Program-made: the position numbers and the translations under genes
Shown: positions 41,810 to 50,639 of the stretch, one piece after another
Position numbering within the stretch: the stretch's first letter is position 1
Layout: every line of letters begins with the position of its first letter
NCBI GenBank assembly: GCA_900549665.1
Contig: URPH01000020.1
Coordinates: 1 to 55,833, forward strand
Source of the DNA: an uncultured Lachnospiraceae bacterium
Lineage (GTDB): Bacteria; Bacillota; Clostridia; Lachnospirales; Lachnospiraceae
Direction: 5' to 3'
Length of the DNA stretch: 55,833 nucleotides
Notes under the pieces: generated by a model
What the model saw: only the letters and a program-made list of their open reading frames with translations
Told to the model about the DNA's origin: nothing
Databases searched by the model: none

Positions 41810-43450
41810 TTATTGGATCGTAATTGTATAATATCCGCTTTCCGGTACATAAAAAACGGTTCCGGACGGATAGATACTCGCATCCCCTTCCACCAGATAT
41901 GATCCACCTGCACCAAAATAGTATTCCAGACCGGCACTCAGATAAACGGTTCCTGCATTAATCTGCGTGCGTCCGTCCGAATCCGCCATGCTGGTCCAGA
42001 CTGCATATAAATCCACAATCTGGTTGTCAGATGCAGCCTTAAAATCAAAGCTGCCTCCATCCTTATACTGTACTGTACCGCTGCTGCTTGTAGACCATCC
42101 TGCAAATATCTGCTCCACATTGGTAAATTGATTTTTGTTTAATACCACAGGGGCTGAAGAATCGCCATTCTGATCAGGCATACTTCCCGTTCCGCCGTTT
42201 CCGTCAAACCGGATGGTATAGGCATTGGCTCTCCAGACTGCATATACCGTAACCGATGCCTGATCCTCGGACCAGTCCGGTTCATATGAGGTAATGATAT
42301 CTGTCATCCCATTCGGAGTCAAAGACCATCCACGGAAGGTATATCCCTCTCTGGTAAGCAGTCCGTTTCCGTCTGTCAGACTCTGAACCGGATTTGCCTG
42401 TGGATCATATGCAATAACATTATCGGCAACAGTTCCGTTTCCGCCGTTCGCACTATAACTGATCGTAAAATGATTGGGCTCCCAGACCGCTTCAAATAAA
42501 AGCTCTGCCTTTTCAGCTTCCGGATCATAATCAAAGGAATCCCCAGGCTGATAAATATCTCCCGCTCCGGACTGGGAATTGCCATCCTTCACATTTACCA
42601 ACTTCCATCCCGCAAAATGATATCCGGGCATAGACAGACCGCACTCAGGCATGGTAATAGGATGATCTGCATCACCTTCCATTGTTCCGGGTGTCTTTCC
42701 GTCCGGAACAATCTGTCCCACTCCTCCTGCCGTAAAGCCGGCAGTATATGAATAAGGATCAGACCAGATTGCATAAAAAGTGACCGTATCTCCCTCTTCC
42801 ACATGAATATAATCATTTCCGGCAAAATCAATCTTTTCACCTATGCTGTACAGATATGTATTCTCTGTCACCTCACTCGGCTTTACCAGAGACCAGCCGC
42901 GGAAGGAATGGCCTTTATTGTACACATCAATCTGATCGTCTATTGTATATATTGCACTGATTTTATATTGCATCGCTTCCGGTGCAAAACCGTCTCCGCC
43001 ATTGCGATCATATTGAACCGTACACATCTTGGCCGGTGTCCAGTCAAGGGTCAGGTTATACAACGTATAATTATACTTCGTATCTCCCGTATCAACTACC
43101 GAGGTTACCTTGATGGATTCATAATTTGCCGGAAGCTCTGAACTGACAGTCATACTGTCATAATATGAATAAAGGCCCTTATCTGATTGCTTTTCTTCTG
43201 ATAACGATATATAATTTGCAATATCAGCACTCCCATAAGATATTACAAATTCACCACCGGAGCTTGAATTCTTAAGACCGTCTCCGATATCTGAAAACTC
43301 AAGATTCAGACAATCATTTACTTTCTTATGAAGTAATCCAACCTCTATCATGCCACTTCCGGCCATTGCCGAAATGCCCGATTCCCAGAACAGACATACC
43401 ACAAGCAGCAATGCCAACAGCCCTTTTAATCTCTTTTTTAATTCCTTCAT
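41810..43450 (-). CDS. Secreted protein with InlB-type beta-repeats
   Basis: 546 residues. A signal peptide (about 1-30) is followed by a region of unknown fold (30-140) and four InlB B-repeats, each with an (F/Y)RGW, FAGW or similar core and ending in an A(V/I)W motif (YAIW, EAVW, YAVW, YAVW). The C-terminal 50 residues are Gly/Tyr-rich. There is no LPXTG motif, membrane anchor or choline/SLH repeat, so it is either released or held by non-covalent contacts. It is the first gene of the signalling cluster and shares its repeat type with the FecR protein at the cluster's end. Confidence 0.75.
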   Translation of the reverse strand: MKELKKRLKGLLALLLVVCLFWESGISAMAGSGMIEVGLLHKKVNDCLNLEFSDIGDGLKNSSSGGEFVISYGSADIANYISLSEEKQSDKGLYSYYDSMTVSSELPANYESIKVTSVVDTGDTKYNYTLYNLTLDWTPAKMCTVQYDRNGGDGFAPEAMQYKISAIYTIDDQIDVYNKGHSFRGWSLVKPSEVTENTYLYSIGEKIDFAGNDYIHVEEGDTVTFYAIWSDPYSYTAGFTAGGVGQIVPDGKTPGTMEGDADHPITMPECGLSMPGYHFAGWKLVNVKDGNSQSGAGDIYQPGDSFDYDPEAEKAELLFEAVWEPNHFTISYSANGGNGTVADNVIAYDPQANPVQSLTDGNGLLTREGYTFRGWSLTPNGMTDIITSYEPDWSEDQASVTVYAVWRANAYTIRFDGNGGTGSMPDQNGDSSAPVVLNKNQFTNVEQIFAGWSTSSSGTVQYKDGGSFDFKAASDNQIVDLYAVWTSMADSDGRTQINAGTVYLSAGLEYYFGAGGSYLVEGDASIYPSGTVFYVPESGYYTITIQ

Positions 43451-43509
43451 GAATCCCTCTCCTATATTCTATCTCTGTTCCCTTACACAGGATGTTTATA
43501 ACCTAAAAC

Positions 43510-43630
43510 ATTCGAAAACTGCTGATTTACTGCGTAAATCACTACTTTTTCACGTTTGGCAGGTCCCAAGTTCAAAAGTCTTATCGTACAAGTACGAACG
43601 ACTTTTTGACCTTTTTCCCCTGATATCATA
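43510..43630 (-). repeat. Full copy C of the dispersed two-hairpin element
   Basis: Minus-strand copy, starting TGATATCA at 43627 and ending near 43510 (TTTTCGAATG). Hairpin 1 tip is CGTAC-TT-GTACG, where copy B has CGTGC-TT-GCACG: both partners of one pair have changed (G-C to A-T). Hairpin 2 is GATTTAC-GCA-GTAAATC. It fills most of the gap between the membrane protein gene at 43697 and the InlB-repeat gene. Confidence 0.87.
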
Positions 43631-43696
43631 CTAATATAATACTATCAAATTTTATTATGTTGCGCAATCAATATATTTTGATGATATCAGCGATTT

Positions 43697-45049
43697 TTAC
43701 TTCATCTTATTTTTCCATGAAATCATATATCCACCCAGTACATATATCAGCACCACAACCGTCACAAGCAAAGCCCGGTATGTAAAGAAAAAATGAATAT
43801 AGGAATGATTATTCAGAGCAATAAATCTCCCAACCGGGATAATTGCCAATATACCAAACAACCGGTTGATATCGTTGACCTTTTTAGTCCGAAACAAATA
43901 CCAGATACAAAAAGCAGCAACTACTGTCACCACCAATGTGATCACCGTTGTCCACACCTTCATGCTATCCCTGAAGGGAAGCAGACAGGCAAAATTCCGC
44001 CACAGGGCACCAAAGATCCGTTCACTGTCCGATACCGTTTCCGCTCCGGTCACATTTCCCAGTGTCGCATCTCCGTTCATGCGGAAAGCAGCCTGTCGGA
44101 GTGCATCCATAAAGGCATCCTTTCCAAGAAAAATACACGCCATGATCCATTTTAAGAAAAACATCAAAGTATAGGCAATCCCCCATACGCCCCCACTTTT
44201 TATCATCCTTACACATTCTTTTTTAAATCCCCGGATCTGCCCTCTTTTGTTGCGCATCACAAGATACAGCATATAGGCAACCGTAAATGTAAGGGTCTCT
44301 GCTGTCAGAAAATCAAGAAAAGCCGTCACAATTCCGCTCGCAGCCAGAACGCACCACAATATCTTTTCCTGATACTCATCCTTTTCGTTATTGACTTTTC
44401 TGGTCATCAGCAAAAACAAAACCGGAAGTTCCACCGCCATCACCAGAAACGGCATCGTATATTCCACACAAAAGCCACACATCCACGCGGATACGCTTAT
44501 CAATCCCACAACATAACAGCAGGCAAAAAAAAGATATTTTTCCCGAATCAAAAGATAGAGAAACCAAACTGTCAACAGTAATATCATAATTCCCAGGATC
44601 ATACGAATCATACGGATATCAAAAAACATAAACAACGGCCGTAAAAGCACCATGGATCCATGCCAGTAACGTGAATAATCCACATTTGGCACGATCTTAT
44701 CATTGCCGGAAATACCGGCCGGGTTATTGACTGCATAGGAAAAGCTTTCATTGACCTCTTCCCCATCCGGATTGTAATAAGAAGCACTTAAAACGGATGT
44801 AAGGATATTTTCAGAATCAATATGGTATATAATATTTGTCAGAATACAATCGGCATAATTATCCTGTCTGCTCAAAAAAGAAAACGGAGTTACTCTATCA
44901 AACAACAGATGCTCACTGTAGTATTCCGCACTCTCTTTCATCTGTTTCTGTATTGCACTTTGTGGTATATAAGCCGTTGTGAATAACAGAAACACACAGA
45001 TAAAAGCAGTAATAATTCCACTTGATATGACACATTTTATTTTTTTCAT
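43697..45049 (-). CDS. Polytopic membrane protein of unknown function
   Basis: 450 residues. One N-terminal helix, then an extracytoplasmic region of about 100 residues (SFSYAVNNPAGISGNDKIV), then 8 to 10 further helices. The overall pattern is that of membrane glycosyltransferase-like (GT-C) or polymer-export proteins, but I see no signature motif. AAGGGA lies about 11 bases before the ATG. It is not close to the Oad genes upstream on the same strand and could be read with the following signalling cluster through the dispersed element. Confidence 0.6.
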   Translation of the reverse strand: MKKIKCVISSGIITAFICVFLLFTTAYIPQSAIQKQMKESAEYYSEHLLFDRVTPFSFLSRQDNYADCILTNIIYHIDSENILTSVLSASYYNPDGEEVNESFSYAVNNPAGISGNDKIVPNVDYSRYWHGSMVLLRPLFMFFDIRMIRMILGIMILLLTVWFLYLLIREKYLFFACCYVVGLISVSAWMCGFCVEYTMPFLVMAVELPVLFLLMTRKVNNEKDEYQEKILWCVLAASGIVTAFLDFLTAETLTFTVAYMLYLVMRNKRGQIRGFKKECVRMIKSGGVWGIAYTLMFFLKWIMACIFLGKDAFMDALRQAAFRMNGDATLGNVTGAETVSDSERIFGALWRNFACLLPFRDSMKVWTTVITLVVTVVAAFCIWYLFRTKKVNDINRLFGILAIIPVGRFIALNNHSYIHFFFTYRALLVTVVVLIYVLGGYMISWKNKMK

Positions 45050-45084
45050 ATATGTATCGTTCCCTTAAATCCCCTTCTGTTTTT

Positions 45085-45136
45085 ATAAAAAGAACCACAA
45101 ATGCATTTTTTATTTATGCATTTGCGGTTCTTATTT
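45085..45136 (-). terminator. Terminator of the carboxyltransferase operon
   Basis: Arms 45090-45105 and 45117-45132 pair over 16 positions with one mismatch. On the minus strand the stem is followed by TTTTT, 40 bases past the last gene of the operon. Confidence 0.88.
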
Positions 45137-45177
45137 GTACTATTCTGCTGTCTGCTATGAAAAAGTACAATCTGAAA

Positions 45178-46617
45178 TTATACCGGATATGCTCCGTTTG
45201 CTGTATCAGCCTTTGTCAGATCAACTTTTTCCTGCTGAGCTTTACGATATTTGAAGAACTCTGAAGCAACCTGAGGGAATAATGCGTAAGATAACACATC
45301 TTCATCCTGCTGAGGCTCAAAGCCGGCTTCGATCATTTCTTTCTTGATTGACTCAAGTTCGGGCTCGGTATGTCCGGTAGCTTCTGCAGAACGTGCTGTA
45401 GAACGTTTCTCACCGGGGATAACCTTGTCGATAACTTCCTGATTCATCGGTTTAACAGTCTGGCCATAGTTACCACGGAGTAAGTCTTTAAACTCACCTG
45501 TTGCCATTTTGTATCTTTCACCCATTAATACGTTGAAGATAGCCTGTGTACCGACGATCTGTGATGAAGGTGTAACAAGCGGAGGCTCGCCACAGTCTTT
45601 ACGTACTCTCGGGATCTCTTCCAGTACTTCCTGGAATTTATCTTCAGCATGCTGTTCCTTTAACTGGCTGACCATGTTGGAAAGCATACCGCCGGGTACC
45701 TGATATAATAATGTCTTGATGTTTACGCCAAGAACCTTGGTTGACATTAAGCCACTCTTTAAGCACTCTTCTCTGTAAGGAGCAAAGTAATTGGTAATCT
45801 CAGCAAGCAATGACTGATCATATCCTGTGTCATAGGGAGTTCCTTTGAATGCTTCAACCATAACTTCTGTTGCGGGCTGTGAAGTACCTAATGCGAAAGG
45901 TGAGATTGCACAGTCGATAACATCAACACCGGCTTCTACTGCTTTTAAGTATGTCATAGAAGCAACACCGGATGTATAATGTGTATGCAGCTGGATCGGA
46001 AGCTTTGTAGATTCTTTTAATGTCTTAACGAGCTCTTCTGCTTTGTAAGGAACCAAAAGACCTGCCATATCTTTGATACAGATGGAATCTGCACCCATTT
46101 CTTCGATATCTTTTGCCATTTTAGCCCAGTAATCAAGTGTATATGCATCACCTAATGTATAAGAAAGAGCAACCTGTGCATGACCTCTTCCTTCACGTTT
46201 TTTGATCTCATTGGTAGCATCTACTGCAGCCTGAAGGTTGCGGATATCATTTAAGCAGTCAAAAATACGGATGATATCAATACCGTTTGCAATGGATTTC
46301 TCAACGAAAGCATTAACAACATCATCAGCATAAGGTCTGTAACCCAAGATGTTCTGACCACGGAATAACATCTGAAGAGGTGTATTTTTACATTTATCTT
46401 TGATTTTTCTTAATCTTTCCCAGGGATCTTCTTTTAAGAATCGAAGGGAAGCATCAAATGTAGCACCGCCCCAGCACTCAAGTGAGTTGTATCCGACCTG
46501 ATCCAGCTTATCCAGGATAGGAAGCATAAAATCGGTAGGCATTCTGGTAGCAATCAATGACTGATGTGCATCACGTAATATCGTTTCCGTAATTTTTACG
46601 GGTTTTTGTTCTGCCAT
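45178..46617 (-). CDS. Oxaloacetate decarboxylase alpha / pyruvate carboxylase B-type carboxyltransferase
   Basis: 479 residues with the carboxyltransferase TIM barrel and PYC_OADA domain: TILRDAHQSLIATRMPTDF with the metal-binding Asp, DSICIKDMAGLL (lysine that can be carbamylated) and LPIQLHTHYTSGVA. It lacks a biotin domain of its own; the biotin is supplied by the separate carrier protein in the same operon. It moves CO2 between oxaloacetate/pyruvate and biotin. GGAGG precedes the ATG at 46617. OadA or PycB cannot be separated by sequence alone. Confidence 0.88.
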   Translation of the reverse strand: MAEQKPVKITETILRDAHQSLIATRMPTDFMLPILDKLDQVGYNSLECWGGATFDASLRFLKEDPWERLRKIKDKCKNTPLQMLFRGQNILGYRPYADDVVNAFVEKSIANGIDIIRIFDCLNDIRNLQAAVDATNEIKKREGRGHAQVALSYTLGDAYTLDYWAKMAKDIEEMGADSICIKDMAGLLVPYKAEELVKTLKESTKLPIQLHTHYTSGVASMTYLKAVEAGVDVIDCAISPFALGTSQPATEVMVEAFKGTPYDTGYDQSLLAEITNYFAPYREECLKSGLMSTKVLGVNIKTLLYQVPGGMLSNMVSQLKEQHAEDKFQEVLEEIPRVRKDCGEPPLVTPSSQIVGTQAIFNVLMGERYKMATGEFKDLLRGNYGQTVKPMNQEVIDKVIPGEKRSTARSAEATGHTEPELESIKKEMIEAGFEPQQDEDVLSYALFPQVASEFFKYRKAQQEKVDLTKADTANGAYPV

Positions 46618-46703
46618 TATTTTTTCCTCCAATAATAATAATTTGAAATTTCATAGTAATAATTGTATATCATATAAAGCCTGCATTCATAAATCCTACG
46701 GAT

Positions 46704-47855
46704 TTAGAATACACCGAAGATAGCCATAAAGGTTCCGGCTGCTACCGCTGTACCTACTACACCGGCAACGTTGGGTCCCATAGCATGCATCAGTAAGAAG
46801 TTGGTAGGATCTGCTTCTGCACCAACCTTTTGTGATACACGGGCAGCCATAGGAACGGCAGATACACCGGCTGAACCGATCAGCGGATTAACCTGTCCTT
46901 TGGTAGCCCAACACATGAGCTTTCCGAATACAACTCCGGCAAAGGTACCGAATGCGAAAGCGATCAGACCTAATAATACGATCTTTAATGTATCTATATT
47001 TAAGAATGCTTCTGCAGATGTTGTAGCACCAACAGATGTTCCTAATAAGATAACTACGATATACATCAATGCATTGGATGCAGTCTCCTGCAGCTGTCTT
47101 ACAACACCTGACTCTTTGAAGAGGTTACCAAGCATCAGTAAACCAACAAGGGGTGCTGTTGTAGGAAGGATCATACAAACAACAATTGTTACAACGATCG
47201 GGAATAAGATCTTTTCCAGTTTACTAACGGGACGTAACTGACCCATTTTGATCTTTCTTTCTTTTTCTGTTGTAAACAGTTTCATGATCGGGGGCTGAAT
47301 GATCGGAACCAGTGACATGTACGAGTACGCTGCCACCGCGATCGGTCCGAGCAAAGCAGTCTGTCCAAGCTTACCTGCAAGGAAGATTGATGTAGGACCA
47401 TCCGCACCACCGATGATTGAGATTGCTGCTGCGGCTTTGTCGTTGAAGCCCATTGCAATCGCACCAAAATATGCGGTAAAGATACCGAACTGTGCTGCTG
47501 CACCTAATAAGAAGCTCTTAGGATTGGCAATCAAAGGACCGAAGTCTGTCATCGCACCTACACCCATGAAAATCAGTGAAGGAAGGATTGACCATTCGTC
47601 CAAAACGTAGAAATAATACAGCAATCCGCCGGTCTGTCCATCACCAAATGGTGTCATAATACTGGGATAGATGTTTACCAGCAGCATGCCGAATGCGATG
47701 GGTGTCAAAAGCAACGGTTCAAAGCCTTTGGCAATCGCAAGATATAAGAATACACATGCAACCACGATCATAACATAATTGCCCCAGGTCAGGTTTTTAA
47801 AAGCTGTCTGCTGGAGTAAGTTGCTCAGCGTATTTGTTACATAGGATAAATCCAT
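46704..47855 (-). CDS. oadB: Na+-translocating decarboxylase beta subunit
   Basis: 383 residues, a polytopic membrane protein with about 10 helices. It decarboxylates carboxybiotin and drives Na+ out. GGADGPTSIFLAGKL and MLGNLFKESGVVRQLQETASN are in the family core, as is GSAGVSAVPMAARVSQKVG near the end. It is shared between oxaloacetate, methylmalonyl-CoA and glutaconyl-CoA decarboxylases, so the name alone does not fix the substrate. It follows the biotin carrier by 45 bases. Confidence 0.93.
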   Translation of the reverse strand: MDLSYVTNTLSNLLQQTAFKNLTWGNYVMIVVACVFLYLAIAKGFEPLLLTPIAFGMLLVNIYPSIMTPFGDGQTGGLLYYFYVLDEWSILPSLIFMGVGAMTDFGPLIANPKSFLLGAAAQFGIFTAYFGAIAMGFNDKAAAAISIIGGADGPTSIFLAGKLGQTALLGPIAVAAYSYMSLVPIIQPPIMKLFTTEKERKIKMGQLRPVSKLEKILFPIVVTIVVCMILPTTAPLVGLLMLGNLFKESGVVRQLQETASNALMYIVVILLGTSVGATTSAEAFLNIDTLKIVLLGLIAFAFGTFAGVVFGKLMCWATKGQVNPLIGSAGVSAVPMAARVSQKVGAEADPTNFLLMHAMGPNVAGVVGTAVAAGTFMAIFGVF

Positions 47856-47900
47856 CTCTTTAACCTCCTGTTTTAGTAAAAACCAATTATCCTGAAATAA

Positions 47901-48263
47901 TTAGTTTAATGTAGCAAGAACTGCGCCTGCATCTACTGCATCACCAACAGCTACATTGATGCTTGCTACTGTACCATCTTCAGGAGCAACCTGAGGGATT
48001 TCCATCTTCATAGCTTCAAGGATCAGAACCGGATCACCCTTCTTTACTGCCTGTCCAACAGAAGCTTCGATCTTGAATACTTTACCAGCTGCACCGGCTT
48101 CAATCTTGATTCCGCCTGCTGCTGCAGGTGCTGCTGCGGGAGCTGCTTTCGGTGCAGCTTTGGGAGCTGCCTTGGGTGCTGCTGCGGGAGCACCTGTAGA
48201 AGCGCCTTCTTCTACTACTACATCATATACGTTGCCATTAACGGTAATTGTATAATTTTTCAT
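47901..48263 (-). CDS. Biotin carboxyl carrier protein
   Basis: 120 residues. An N-terminal beta piece (1-20), a flexible Ala/Pro/Lys linker (24-50), and a biotinyl domain with EAMKMEI, in which Lys86 carries the biotin. It carries CO2 between the carboxyltransferases and the membrane subunit. Linker and domain fit the gamma/carrier subunit of Na+-pump decarboxylases. Confidence 0.94.
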   Translation of the reverse strand: MKNYTITVNGNVYDVVVEEGASTGAPAAAPKAAPKAAPKAAPAAAPAAAGGIKIEAGAAGKVFKIEASVGQAVKKGDPVLILEAMKMEIPQVAPEDGTVASINVAVGDAVDAGAVLATLN

Positions 48264-48281
48264 CTTAATATCCTCCTATAA

Positions 48282-49058
48282 TTAGGCTCTCTGCCATTTG
48301 TTTGTGCTTGCTCTTCTGATACTTCTGATTACAACACCATCTGTGCTGGCAGCGCCTTCACTTGCTGCAATTGCTGCTGCGATTACGGCAACCAACTCTG
48401 TATCGTCGGAAAGCTCTTCATTTTCAATGATCTGTGCAATTGTATTGTCAACAGCTGCACTTGTATTTGTTGCGTTTTTCTTAGCTTTTTTATCAGCAAT
48501 GGATTTTTCAATCTTGGGAATGAAAGCAAATAACTGGATCAAGAACATGATCAGGATCAGGACTGCAAATACAGTACCCATACCTAACAGAGTGTTCATG
48601 CCGGCTTTTGCCATTTTCTCACCAAGTGTATACTGGGGAGAAATCATCATATCCGGAACGATCGTGTCCGCATCGTAATACATTTCTACGCTGGCATTTC
48701 TGTCGCTGCCAACAATTTCAAAAGAAATTGTATAATCATCTGCGTCACCGGTAACCTCAACAGAGTCTGCTACGATGGATTTGTAAAAGCCGATCTCATC
48801 CAGACCTGATGAAAAGATGTCGCATGCAGAAGCAAATGCTTCTCCGGCATCCTCTCCGTAGTAAGATGTAAACTGGTCTACATAGTCATCAACCTGCTCA
48901 GCTAAAACGACCTGATTGATGATGGAAATTGTGCTTTCTGCAACCTGTTCAGCATCTGTTTTGGAAACCGGAAGCTCAGCCTGCTCTGTTTCGCCGCATG
49001 CTGTTAATCCAAATGCACACATTACTGTAAGAGCTAAGGTTAACAAGAATTTTTTCAT
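48282..49058 (-). CDS. OadG-family subunit fused to a lipoprotein-like N-terminal domain
   Basis: 258 residues. A signal peptide with the lipobox-like LTAC at about 18-21 is followed by an extracytoplasmic domain of about 125 residues, then one membrane helix (about 150-175, LGMGTVFAVLILIMFLIQLF), and a cytoplasmic tail with the OadG end (TELVAVIAAAIAASEG, then IRSIRRASTNKWQRA). Ordinary OadG proteins are about 80-120 residues and lack the N-terminal domain. It probably links the carrier protein to the membrane complex. It follows the carboxyltransferase by 19 bases. Confidence 0.82.
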   Translation of the reverse strand: MKKFLLTLALTVMCAFGLTACGETEQAELPVSKTDAEQVAESTISIINQVVLAEQVDDYVDQFTSYYGEDAGEAFASACDIFSSGLDEIGFYKSIVADSVEVTGDADDYTISFEIVGSDRNASVEMYYDADTIVPDMMISPQYTLGEKMAKAGMNTLLGMGTVFAVLILIMFLIQLFAFIPKIEKSIADKKAKKNATNTSAAVDNTIAQIIENEELSDDTELVAVIAAAIAASEGAASTDGVVIRSIRRASTNKWQRA

Positions 49059-49077
49059 AATCTTATATCATCCTTTC

Positions 49078-50508
49078 TTATACAGTTCCATGTTTTTTTG
49101 CCGGACGATCATCTCTTTTTGTAAAGAGCATTTCAAATGCACCGATCACATATTTTCTTGTATCAGCTGCATTGATGATCTGGTCAACATATCCTCTCTT
49201 TGCTGCACCGGCTGCACTTGTCTGGGCTTTTTCGTATTCTTTTGCTTTTTCTGCGATCACATCATTGCCCTGTCCGTTGTAAATGATCTGTGCTGCTGTC
49301 TTGGCATCCATAGCACCGATCTGTGCATTTTCCCATGCAAGTGTCAGATCAGCACCGATTGCTTTGGAGTTCATGGCAACATAAGCACTTCCCATTGCCT
49401 GTCCGATCACAACATTTACCTTCGGTACGGTAGCGTTTGCAAATGCATATGTAAGCTTTGCAACTGCTTTTGCGATTTTCTTTTCTGAACATACAGTAGC
49501 TTCATATCCTTTAACATTGGTAAGGGATAATACGGGAATGCTGAATGCGTCACAGAAGTTGATGAAATCAGCTGCTTTTTCAGCGCCCTTAGCTGTTAAT
49601 ACTGCATCAAATTTTTCTGCAACCTTGCCTTCTTCGTCAACAACCTCTGAACGGTTGGCAACGGCACCAACGGTAACACCGTTTAATTTGATAAATCCGG
49701 TTACCATTTCTTTTGCATAAGCTGCTTTTGTTTCAAAGAACATATTGTCATCAGCGATGATGGATAATGCTACGGAAGTATCTCCGACGCAGTTAGCAAG
49801 CTCTGCTGATGCACGGTTTAAATCGTCTGTGCACTCAACATAAGATGCATCATCTTCGTTGTTGCCGGGTAATAATGAAACCAGTGTACGGATCTGTGAA
49901 AGTACTTCTGCTTCATCTGCAACAACATCTACGATACCTGCTTCCGCACTCTGGAAATCAGCTGCTGCAGTATCGTTTTTCTCTGCGTAGTTACCATCTA
50001 ACGCATTGGGGGAGTTTACAAATAATTTTGCTTTTGTAGCTTCCATAAATGTAAAGTCAGTTAATGTGGGGAACAGTGCAAGACCGCCGCCACATGCACC
50101 AAAGATGGCTGTAATCTGCGGAATCACTCCGGAAGCCAATGTCTGCTTCATGTAGATCTCACCAAATGCATTTAATGCATCGGTTGCTTCCTGCAGTCTA
50201 AGTCCGGCTGAATCGATTAAACCGATCACAGGTGCACCTGTCTTTAAAGCCAGATCATAGAGGTTGGCAATTTTTTTGGCATGCATTTCACCAACAGTTC
50301 CGTTTAATACGGAAGCATCCTGGCTGTAAACATACACAAGATTACCATCGATCACTCCGTAGCCGGTAATAACACCGTCTGAGGGAGTTTCTGTTTGTTT
50401 CAGGTCAAAATCTGTAGCTCTGGCTGTAACCATTGCACCGATTTCAACGAAACTGTTGTCATCGAGTAAAGCTGCAATTCTTTGACTCGCTTGTGAAGAA
50501 TTACTCAT
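49078..50508 (-). CDS. Acyl-CoA carboxyltransferase subunit
   Basis: 476 residues of the crotonase-like carboxyltransferase family (methylmalonyl-CoA decarboxylase alpha, propionyl-CoA carboxylase beta). PVIGLIDSAGLRLQEA, FGACGGGLALFPTLTDF and VVIGQAMGSAYVAMNSK are the oxyanion-hole and acyl-CoA regions. The sequence is shorter than the usual about 510 residues and has Cys and Ala changes around GACGGG. Substrate (methylmalonyl-CoA or malonyl-CoA) cannot be fixed. GGAGG precedes the ATG. It is the first gene of the five-gene operon. Confidence 0.86.
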   Translation of the reverse strand: MSNSSQASQRIAALLDDNSFVEIGAMVTARATDFDLKQTETPSDGVITGYGVIDGNLVYVYSQDASVLNGTVGEMHAKKIANLYDLALKTGAPVIGLIDSAGLRLQEATDALNAFGEIYMKQTLASGVIPQITAIFGACGGGLALFPTLTDFTFMEATKAKLFVNSPNALDGNYAEKNDTAAADFQSAEAGIVDVVADEAEVLSQIRTLVSLLPGNNEDDASYVECTDDLNRASAELANCVGDTSVALSIIADDNMFFETKAAYAKEMVTGFIKLNGVTVGAVANRSEVVDEEGKVAEKFDAVLTAKGAEKAADFINFCDAFSIPVLSLTNVKGYEATVCSEKKIAKAVAKLTYAFANATVPKVNVVIGQAMGSAYVAMNSKAIGADLTLAWENAQIGAMDAKTAAQIIYNGQGNDVIAEKAKEYEKAQTSAAGAAKRGYVDQIINAADTRKYVIGAFEMLFTKRDDRPAKKHGTV

Positions 50509-50534
50509 TTTTCAGACCTCCATTTTATATTAAT

Positions 50535-50597
50535 AAAAAAAATAACGATATTTGCGAATGGGCAGAGTAAACCCATCAACGCATCGTTAAGAGTATA
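50535..50597 (-). promoter_or_regulatory. Promoter and terminator-like hairpin before the carboxyltransferase operon
   Basis: On the minus strand TATACT (50597-50592) is a good -10, with only a weak -35 upstream. Directly past it a long stem-loop (AACGAT at 50588-50583 with ATCGTT at 50549-50544, inner ATGGG/CCCAT) is followed by eight T's (50542-50535) and then the ribosome binding site. It could be an attenuator in the leader, or the terminator of the carboxypeptidase gene upstream with the true promoter elsewhere. Confidence 0.5.
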
Positions 50598-50639
50598 ACA
50601 TAGAATTTCTGCTACTTCCAGATATAAATTGTATTTTTT

